NCBI GenBank assembly: GCA_035507915.1
Contig: DATJNS010000191.1
Coordinates: 1-8,560 of the forward strand
DNA: 8,560 nucleotides
Source: JACQAI01 sp035507915
GTDB taxonomy: Bacteria > Pseudomonadota > Alphaproteobacteria > Elsterales > Elsteraceae
Direction of reading: 5' to 3'
The position numbers and the translations under genes were made by a program. The notes below the pieces were generated by a model. The model was given only the letters and a program-made list of their open reading frames with translations. It made no database searches and had not been told where the DNA came from. Below, one piece after another: positions 1 through 6,268 of the stretch (the first letter of the stretch is position 1; each line of letters begins with the position of its first letter).

Positions 1-630
1 GTGGTGACCGGCGCGCAGGGCCAGCGCTGGTACGAGATCACGGTCACGGGCCAAGAGGCGCACGCCGGACCGACGCCGATGAAGCGCCGGCGCGACGCGC
101 TGGTCGGCGCCGCCCGCATGATCGACGCGGTCAATCGCATCGGCCACGACCACGCGCCCTACGCCTGCGCCACGGTCGGCTTCGCGCAAGTGTCGCCCAA
201 CTCGCGCAACACGATTCCCGGCAAGGTGTTCTTCACGGTCGACTTCCGCCACCCCGAGGACGCGACGTTGAGCGCGATGGACCGGGTGCTGCGCGACGAC
301 TGCGCGCGCATCGCCGCGGCGAGCGGGCTTGCCGTCGAGGTCAAGGAGTTCTGGTATTTCCCGCCGACGCCGTTCGACCAAGAGTGCGTCGCCGCGGTGC
401 GCGGCGCGGCGGCCGGCGCCGGCTATCCCCACATGGACATCATCAGCGGCGCCGGCCACGACGCCGTCTACATGGCGCGCGTCGCGCCCACCGCGATGGT
501 GTTCGTCCCGTGCGAGAACGGCATCAGCCACAACGAGGTCGAGAACGCACGGCCCGAGGATCTGGCGGCCGGCTGCGACGTGCTGCTGCAGGCGATCGTC
601 GCGCGCGCCAACGCCCCGGCGGTTCGCTAG
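1..630 (+). CDS. M20-family zinc amidohydrolase, C-terminal part (N-carbamoyl-L-amino-acid hydrolase / allantoate amidohydrolase type), 5' truncated
   Basis: The frame is open from the first base and ends at TAG 628-630, giving 209 visible residues. Full-length relatives have roughly 400 or more, so the N-terminal half is outside the window and the GTG at base 1 is an internal valine codon. The fragment begins in the lid/dimerisation domain with a WYEITVTGQEAHAGPTPM segment (10-27), a hallmark of the carbamoylase/ureidopropionase/allantoate amidohydrolase branch of M20. It continues with SRNTIPG and DFRHPE, and ends in the catalytic domain with GAGHDA (His153) and GISHNE (His177, expected zinc ligand). 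The remaining metal ligands would be in the missing half. In this family the enzyme hydrolyses the C-N bond of N-carbamoyl amino acids or related ureido compounds, in the cytoplasm. The exact substrate cannot be read from this half. It converges on the response regulator gene, whose end lies 15 bases away. Confidence 0.88.
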   Translation: MVTGAQGQRWYEITVTGQEAHAGPTPMKRRRDALVGAARMIDAVNRIGHDHAPYACATVGFAQVSPNSRNTIPGKVFFTVDFRHPEDATLSAMDRVLRDDCARIAAASGLAVEVKEFWYFPPTPFDQECVAAVRGAAAGAGYPHMDIISGAGHDAVYMARVAPTAMVFVPCENGISHNEVENARPEDLAAGCDVLLQAIVARANAPAVR

Positions 631-645
631 ACGGCGCGCCGGCGC

Positions 646-2024
<1,379 letters not shown>

Positions 2025-2028
<4 letters not shown>

Positions 2029-3869
2029 GGGTTCAGCCTCGTGTGCGCGATCGGCAGCAGCAACGTGAACATCGCGCCGCCCGCGACCGCCTTGCCGCAT
2101 TCGATGCGGCCTCGATGCCCCTCGAGGATGGCGAACGCCTTGGCGAGCCCGAGCCCGGTGCCGTGCGGCTTGGTGGTGAAGAACGGGTTGAAGATGCGCT
2201 CGCGCAACGTCTCCGGCACGCCGGGGCCGCTGTCGCTGAACACGACCGCGAGCTGCTCGCCCGCCGGGCCGGGCCGCCGGGCGAGCCGGATGTCGAGCGT
2301 GCCGCCGTCCGGCATGGCGTCGACCGCGTTCAGGATCAGGTTCAGGCTGACCTGATAGAGCTGGTCCTGATCGCCCTCGACGACCGCGCCGGGGGCCTCG
2401 TCGCGGATCGTCAGCTCGATCTTCTGGCGGCGCAGCTCCGGCTCGCAGAACTCGGCGACGCGGCGCACCACGTCGCTGACCTTGATGGGCACCAGCACCG
2501 GCGGGGCCGGCTTGGCGAAGCTCAGGAACTCGGTGATCAGGTTGTTGATGCGGCGCACCTCGTCGATCACGTAGCCGAGCAGCTTGGCGTCGGGCGCCGC
2601 CAACTCGCCTTTCTTGCGGATCAGCTCGGCCGAGGTGCTGATCACGCCCAGCGGGTTGCGCACCTCGTGCGCGATGCCGACCGCGACCTCGCCGAGCGCC
2701 GACAGCCGGTCGCGCCGGCGCAGCTGCGCCTCGAGCATGTGGAGGTCGCCGAGCCGCTCCGCCATGCGGTTGAACGCGGTCGCGAGATCGGCCACCTCGT
2801 CGGTGCCGTCGACGTCGACACGCTGGCCGAAATCTCCGGCGGCGATCGCCTGCACGCCGCCGGAGAGCGAGCGCAGCGGCCGGGTCAGCCGGCGCGACAG
2901 CATCAGGCCGGCGGCGATCGAGAGCGTCAGGCCGAGCACGAAGATGACGACGAACAGCGTGTTCTCGGACAGCCAGCCCGCGACCGTGCGATCGGAGCGC
3001 AGACCGCAGAAGATGATCGCCGCGGGCTCGCGGTCGCCGCCGGGAATCGCCCGGTAGATGCCGCGGAACGCGCCGCCCTGGGCATGGGCGTCGTAGTAGC
3101 GGTCGAGGCCATGCTCGAACCGGTCGCTGATCTCATGCGGCAGCACCTGGTCGGGCCGCGACGAGCTCTGGGCCGAATAGATCTCGGCGAAGTCGGCGCC
3201 GCGGCGGTAATAGAGCCGCGCGTCGAGCGACGTCATCGCCGTGAGGTTGCTCATGAACTTGTCGTCGAGCCAGTTGCCGACGATCAGGAAGTAGGGCACG
3301 CCGCTCACCGCGAAGCTCGCCACGCCGGCGACCATGACGGCGCTGTGATCGCCGAAATCCACCCGGTAGAGCTGGCTATCGTGACCGAGCGGCAGGCGCG
3401 ACAGGCGCTTGATCGGCTGGGTCGCGTAAAGGATGCCGCGGTCGGGGCTGTACACCGTCACGAGGTCGTAGCCCAACACGTCGAGCAGCGCCGACACCGA
3501 GGCCGGCAGCTCCTGGGTGCCGTTCTCCAGCTGGCTCGCCATCGAGGTGTGGTCGACCACGAAGCGCGCGAGCCCGGTGGCCTCGCGCTGCGAGGACACG
3601 ATCTCGTTGAGCAGGAACGACGAGGTCTCGGTCAGCCAGATCTCGATGTTGCGCTCGAACGCCAGGCTGACCACGCGCGCGGTCAGCTGGGCGGCGATCA
3701 ACGTCGGCACCAGGCTGACGAGCAGGAACGCGATCACGAGCTTGACCTGGAGCGACAGGCGACGCGGCGTCCGGCGCTCCGCGGCGAGCACCCGCCCGAC
3801 GGCGCGCAGCGCCGAGCGCGCCCCGCGCACCGGTGCGCCGCGTATCTCCTCCCCTAGGATGGTCGCCAT
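2025..3869 (-). CDS. Membrane sensor histidine kinase of an NtrC-type two-component system
   Basis: A 614-residue inner-membrane kinase, the likely partner of the overlapping sigma-54 regulator. In order: an Arg-rich cytoplasmic N-terminus (1-43), TM1 (about 44-66), a periplasmic sensor region of about 235 residues (67-303), TM2 (about 304-325), a HAMP linker (about 326-378), a HisKA domain with the phosphorylated His401 in GIAHEVRNPLG, and a HATPase_c domain with N box Asn510/Asn514, G1 DSGPG (546-550), F box FNPFF (560-564) and G2 GTGLG (570-574). All catalytic boxes look intact. The sensor region is the size of a double-Cache-like extracellular domain, but I see no ligand motif, so the signal is unknown. 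The start at 3869 is preferred: a sigma-54 promoter at 3906-3920 lies between it and the upstream in-frame ATG at 3935, which would be upstream of the transcript. Its ribosome binding site (GGACAG, 5 bases upstream) is modest. The stop codon overlaps the regulator start. Confidence 0.93.
2037..2040 (-). promoter_or_regulatory. Ribosome binding site of the response regulator
   Basis: GAGG lies 8 bases before the ATG at 2028, inside the last codons of the kinase gene. It supports the ATGA-overlap start over the longer in-frame start at 2100, and suggests translational coupling of kinase and regulator. Confidence 0.6.
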
Positions 3870-3905
3870 CGTTGCTGTCCGGGACTCACGGTCGAGGGGC
3901 GTGGC

Positions 3906-3920
3906 GCAAGTTCGGTGCCA
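3906..3920 (-). promoter_or_regulatory. Sigma-54 (RpoN) -24/-12 promoter of the kinase-regulator operon
   Basis: Read on the minus strand, the sequence is TGGCAC, five bases (CGAAC), then TTGC. This matches the RpoN core elements TGGCAC and TTGC at all ten positions, with the required spacing of the -24 GG and -12 GC. Taking C3906 as -12, transcription would start near 3894, giving a leader of about 24 bases before the kinase ATG at 3869. RpoN promoters need an NtrC-type activator, and the operon encodes one, so positive autoregulation is a natural inference. A match this good by chance in a 151-base gap is very unlikely. Confidence 0.82.
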
Positions 3921-3940
3921 CGCACAGGCCCCCATCTAAG

Positions 3941-3953
3941 CCCGAAATTCGGG
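3941..3953. repeat. Short dyad CCCGAA-A-TTCGGG upstream of the sigma-54 promoter
   Basis: Two 6-base arms in perfect inverted repeat around a single central base, centred near -53 from the predicted transcription start of the kinase operon. It may be a protein-binding site between the distal dyad and the promoter, or a weak hairpin (4-pair stem, 5-base loop) after the LOG-family gene. No U-tract follows on the minus strand, so a terminator role is not supported. A 6-base dyad can arise by chance in GC-rich sequence. Confidence 0.3.
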
Positions 3954-3980
3954 GGAAACCAGCCCCGACGACGGAAATGA

Positions 3981-3997
3981 GCTACATTTTCTGTAGC
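3981..3997. promoter_or_regulatory. Candidate upstream activator site (dyad GCTACA-N5-TGTAGC)
   Basis: A 17-base perfect inverted repeat with 6-base arms and a TTTTC spacer, AT-richer than its surroundings. It is centred at 3989, about 95 bases upstream of the predicted start of the sigma-54 promoter, which is within the usual distance range of NtrC-family enhancer sites. The Fis-type helix-turn-helix dimer of the regulator encoded at 646-2028 is the obvious candidate ligand. The assignment rests on geometry and location only; a dyad of this size has an appreciable chance of occurring randomly in 150 bases. Confidence 0.45.
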
Positions 3998-4020
3998 GAC
4001 CAACCCTCGTCGAGGTCGGG

Positions 4021-4611
4021 TCAGGCGAGCGGGTCGCGGCCGAGCTCCAAGGTCGGCCGGCGGTCCAGCAGCCCGGCCACCGCCGCGACCAGGGCCGGCA
4101 CGCCGTCGACCACGACCAAGCTGCCGCCGACCGTCGGGCGCAGCATGCGGGCGTCCCGGAACCGCGCGAGCAGATCGAGCAGCGGATCCCAGAACCCGTC
4201 GAGGTTGGCCAGCACGGTCGGCTTCTCGTGCACCCCGAGATCGTGCCAGGTCACCATCTCGGTCAACTCGTCGAGCGTGCCGACGCCGCCCGGCAGCGCC
4301 ACGAACAGGTCGGACAGGTCGGCCATCATCTGCTTGCGCTCGGCCAGGCTCGCGACCACGTGCAGCCGCGTGATGGTCGGATCGGCGAGCTCGCGCGCGA
4401 CCAGGCGCTCGGGCATCACGCCGATCACCTCGCCGCCGCCGGCGAGCGCCGCCTGCGCCGCCGCCGCCATCAGGCCTTTGCGGCTGCCGCCGTAGACCAG
4501 CCGCCAGGCGTTGCGCGCGCACGCCGCGCCGAACTCGGCGGCCGCCGTCCGCGCCCACGCCGGCGCGGCGTCGGACGCCGAGCCGAAGAAGCACACGCCG
4601 GGCTTGCTCAT
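4021..4611 (-). CDS. LOG-family protein (TIGR00730-type nucleoside 5'-monophosphate phosphoribohydrolase-like)
   Basis: A 196-residue cytoplasmic protein of typical family length with a Rossmann-like fold. The signature PGGVGTLDE motif (107-115) is present, preceded by the conserved Arg92-Lys93 pair (ERKQMM) and the nucleotide-binding loop VYGGSRKGLM (39-48). Characterised members (LOG / YvdD / PpnN types) hydrolyse the N-glycosidic bond of nucleoside 5'-monophosphates, releasing the base and ribose 5-phosphate; some act on cytokinin nucleotides. Bacterial members are often labelled lysine decarboxylase, which is a historical misannotation. One oddity is Ser43 where the common loop has a third Gly (GGG). 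The gene starts 22 bases after the nadC stop on the same strand and is probably cotranscribed with it. No strong ribosome site lies directly before the ATG; a GAGAGG near the nadC stop is rather far (about 16 bases). Confidence 0.88.
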   Translation of the reverse strand: MSKPGVCFFGSASDAAPAWARTAAAEFGAACARNAWRLVYGGSRKGLMAAAAQAALAGGGEVIGVMPERLVARELADPTITRLHVVASLAERKQMMADLSDLFVALPGGVGTLDELTEMVTWHDLGVHEKPTVLANLDGFWDPLLDLLARFRDARMLRPTVGGSLVVVDGVPALVAAVAGLLDRRPTLELGRDPLA

Positions 4612-4633
4612 GGCCGCACCATCACGACGCCTC

Positions 4634-5473
4634 TCACGACATCGTCACGTCGAGGCCGATATCGACCGCCGGCGCCGCCTGGGTGAGGCGGCCGGTCGAG
4701 ATGAAATCGACACCGGTCTCGGCGATCTGCGCGATCGTCTCCAGCGTGACGCCGCCCGACGCTTCCAGCGGCACGCGGCGCGCGACCAGCGCGACCGCGC
4801 GGCGCAGGGTCGCGAGATCCATGTTGTCGAGCAGCAGCATGTCGGCGCCCGCGGCCAGCCCTTGCTCGACCTGATCGAGCGTATCGCACTCGACCTCGAT
4901 CTTGGTCAGCAGCGGCACGCCGGCGCGCGCCCGCGCCACCGCGGCGGCGACTCCACCGCACAGCGCGATGTGGTTGTCCTTGATCAGCACGCCATCGTCG
5001 AGGCGCAGGCGATGGTTGCGCCCGCCGCCGACCTGGACCGCATGCTTCTCGAGCGCGCGCAAGCCGGGCGTGGTCTTGCGGGTGTCGACCAGCACCGCCT
5101 TGGTGTGCGCGATCGCGGCGACGTAGCGCGCCGTCAGGGTCGCGATGCCGGACAGGTGCTGCAGCAGGTTGAGCGCGGTGCGCTCGGCGGTCAGCAGGCC
5201 GCGGGCCGGCCCGCGCACGTGGCCGAGCCGGCGCCCGGCGACCAGACGCGCGCCGTCGGCGCAGTCGAGCGCGATCGCGCAGCTCGGCTCGCGTCGGCGG
5301 AACGCCGCGGCGGCCACGTCGATCCCGGCGACGACGATGTCCTGGCGCGTCGTGATCGTGAGATCGGCGACCGTGTCGGCCGGGATCACGAGCTCCGACG
5401 TCAGATCGGCGAGCCCGATGTCCTCGCGCAGCGCGGCATCGACGACGCTCTCGATGACCAAAGGATCGATCAT
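4634..5473 (-). CDS. nadC: Nicotinate-nucleotide pyrophosphorylase (carboxylating), quinolinate phosphoribosyltransferase
   Basis: A 279-residue enzyme of normal length. It converts quinolinate and PRPP to nicotinate mononucleotide, CO2 and pyrophosphate, the step at which de novo NAD synthesis joins the salvage route, in the cytoplasm. The N-terminal mixed domain starts at the conserved ALREDIGLADLTSELVIP segment (14-31). The barrel domain carries the hallmark VDTRKTTPGLR (129-139), HAVQVGGGRNHR (144-155), IKDNHI (164-169), EVEC (193-196), LLLDNMD (213-219) and EASGGV near the end. The substrate-binding Arg/Lys/His/Glu/Asp set typical of the family is therefore present. The start at 5473 gives the usual N-terminus; the frame stays open upstream to 5812, but that stretch is low-complexity Arg/Pro/Ala sequence and would overlap the divergent marR start. 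A GGAG lies 12 bases upstream. nadA and nadB are not adjacent here. The likely downstream partner is the LOG-family gene. Confidence 0.95.
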   Translation of the reverse strand: MIDPLVIESVVDAALREDIGLADLTSELVIPADTVADLTITTRQDIVVAGIDVAAAAFRRREPSCAIALDCADGARLVAGRRLGHVRGPARGLLTAERTALNLLQHLSGIATLTARYVAAIAHTKAVLVDTRKTTPGLRALEKHAVQVGGGRNHRLRLDDGVLIKDNHIALCGGVAAAVARARAGVPLLTKIEVECDTLDQVEQGLAAGADMLLLDNMDLATLRRAVALVARRVPLEASGGVTLETIAQIAETGVDFISTGRLTQAAPAVDIGLDVTMS

Positions 5474-5649
5474 GGGCTGGCGCGGCTCCGGTTGCGGTGC
5501 CGGACGATGCGGCGCGGGCGTCCGCCCCGACGTCCCTCGGGCGGCGGCTCGTCCGGCAGTGATGCGGCGTCCCCGCAATCTGGGCGAAGCCGCTGGGCGA
5601 GACAAGCGGTTTCCGGTCGCAGCCGACACCGCGGGATGGCGCGGCGCGG

Positions 5650-5663
5650 CAAGTAATTGCTTG
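5650..5663. repeat. Near-palindrome CAAGTAATTGCTTG
   Basis: A 14-base dyad with six of seven pairs matching (only the T/G pair at 5654/5659 fails) and an AATT core, standing out from the GC-rich surroundings. It lies about 177 bases upstream of nadC and 121 bases upstream of the MarR start. It could be an operator for either direction; no known motif is assigned. Confidence 0.3.
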
Positions 5664-5711
5664 AGGCGGCGGGGCGTTGCGGCGAGGCTCGCCGTCGCTA
5701 CCTTGAAATTC

Positions 5712-5725
5712 GTTCGTATGCTAAC
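5712..5725. promoter_or_regulatory. Candidate MarR-family operator (GTTCGTATGCTAAC)
   Basis: An imperfect 14-base palindrome with five of seven pairs matching, built on GTT...AAC ends and a TATG core. Its reverse complement (GTTAGCATACGAAC) has the TTAGCAT-like half-site look common among MarR-family operators. It sits directly after a TTGAAA hexamer and 58 bases before the ATG of the MarR gene, where a bound dimer would block polymerase. Autorepression by the adjacent regulator is inferred from position and from family habit. Confidence 0.45.
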
Positions 5726-5770
5726 AATCTGCCTCCCTGCAGGCCCGGTGCGGACCGGCCAGGGCCATCC

Positions 5771-5777
5771 GGAAGGG
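5771..5777 (+). promoter_or_regulatory. Ribosome binding site of the MarR gene
   Basis: GGAAGGG lies 6 bases before the ATG at 5784. This favours that start over the in-frame ATG at 5718 and over longer readings of the frame, which stays open far upstream across the opposite strand of nadC. Confidence 0.7.
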
Positions 5778-5783
5778 CCGTGC

Positions 5784-6257
5784 ATGCCTCTGCCGAAGCT
5801 CAAGGCGGACACGCGCGCCGACGCTGCCCAGGCGCCGGCGGACCGAGCCTATGTGCTCGAGGAGCAGATCGGCCATCTGCTGCGCCGGGCGCACCAGCGC
5901 GCCACCGCGCTGTTCCTCGAGGTCATGGACGAGCTCGAGCTCACGCCCACGCAGTACGCCGCGCTGGTCAAGATCGCCGACATGGGCGAGATCAGCCAGA
6001 ACCACCTGGGCCGGCTGACCGCGATGGATCCGGCGACCAGCCAGGGCGTGATCCGGCGCCTGGAGGCGCACGGCCTGATCGCGCTGCGCGCCGACCCGGA
6101 CGACCGGCGCCGCACCCTGCTCAGCCTGAGCGGCGCGGGCCGGCGCCTGCTGCCGGCCGCGATCGCGCGCGGGCGCGAGATCACGAAGGGCACGCTGGCG
6201 CCGCTCGATCCCGAGGAGCGCGCGGCGTTCCTCGCCCTTTTGAAGAAATTGACCTGA
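5784..6257 (+). CDS. MarR-family transcriptional regulator
   Basis: A 157-residue protein of normal length for a winged-helix MarR dimer. After a short polar N-terminus, the first dimerisation helix starts at about 23 (YVLEEQIGHLLRRAHQ). The winged helix-turn-helix spans about 53-112: LTPTQYAALVKI, then the HLGRLTAMDPATSQGVIRRLEAHGLI recognition region, then the wing with the typical DPDDRRR (104-110). The C-terminal helices (about 118-156) complete the dimer interface. MarR proteins usually repress their own operon and the next gene, and let go on binding a phenolic or other small ligand or on oxidation. The sequence has no cysteine, so a thiol-based redox switch is unlikely. The gene lies 11 bases upstream of a large flavoprotein gene and almost certainly shares its transcript. 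A candidate operator lies at 5712-5725. The ligand is unknown. Confidence 0.92.
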   Translation: MPLPKLKADTRADAAQAPADRAYVLEEQIGHLLRRAHQRATALFLEVMDELELTPTQYAALVKIADMGEISQNHLGRLTAMDPATSQGVIRRLEAHGLIALRADPDDRRRTLLSLSGAGRRLLPAAIARGREITKGTLAPLDPEERAAFLALLKKLT

Positions 6258-6258
6258 C

Positions 6259-6262
6259 GGAG
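6259..6262 (+). promoter_or_regulatory. Ribosome binding site of the flavoprotein gene
   Basis: GGAG, just after the MarR stop codon, lies 6 bases before a GTG at 6269. This supports the GTG start; the next in-frame ATG (6389) would lose 40 residues and I see no comparable site linked to it. Confidence 0.6.
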
Positions 6263-6268
6263 CCCCGC

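Larger units (their letters stand above)
5474..5783. other. Divergent regulatory region between nadC and the MarR gene
   Basis: This 310-base stretch separates two divergent genes, and I see no convincing gene in it. The half near nadC (about 5474-5640) is very GC-rich without clear signals. The half near the MarR gene holds AT-richer elements: a 14-base near-palindrome at 5650-5663, a 7-1-7 dyad at 5680-5694 (CGGCGAG-G-CTCGCCG), a TTGAAA that could act as a -35 element at 5703-5708, and a MarR-type dyad at 5712-5725. With TTGAAA as -35, the best-placed -10 (CAATCT, 5725-5730) is a poor match, so the promoter is only tentative. No recognisable nadC promoter was found on the minus strand. Confidence 0.55.

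Noticed and set aside
1..3. GTG at base 1 as the start of the M20 hydrolase gene
   Set aside because: The visible part begins in the middle of the family fold, and the first zinc-binding half is missing, so the gene must begin before the window.
631..645. Palindromic GC-rich gap between the convergent M20 and regulator genes as a bidirectional terminator
   Set aside because: GCGCCGGCGC (636-645) is a perfect palindrome but leaves no loop and has no T-tract on either side; such runs are common in this GC-rich DNA.
2043..3857. A 604-codon plus-strand open frame opposite the histidine kinase
   Set aside because: Same composition artefact (His/Arg/Asp/Ala-rich); the minus strand has all kinase boxes in the right order.
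4021..4611. Annotation of the LOG-family protein as lysine decarboxylase
   Set aside because: The PGGxGTxxE motif defines the LOG phosphoribohydrolase-like family; there is no PLP-binding site as in true lysine decarboxylases.
5680..5694. CGGCGAG-G-CTCGCCG dyad as an operator or terminator
   Set aside because: The arms pair perfectly, but they are pure GC-rich sequence with a one-base centre and no T-tract. Noted in the intergenic entry but not claimed as functional.
5474..5812. N-terminal extension of NadC up to an ATG at 5812
   Set aside because: The extra 113 residues are low-complexity and absent from NadC family architecture, and they would overlap the start of the divergent MarR gene.
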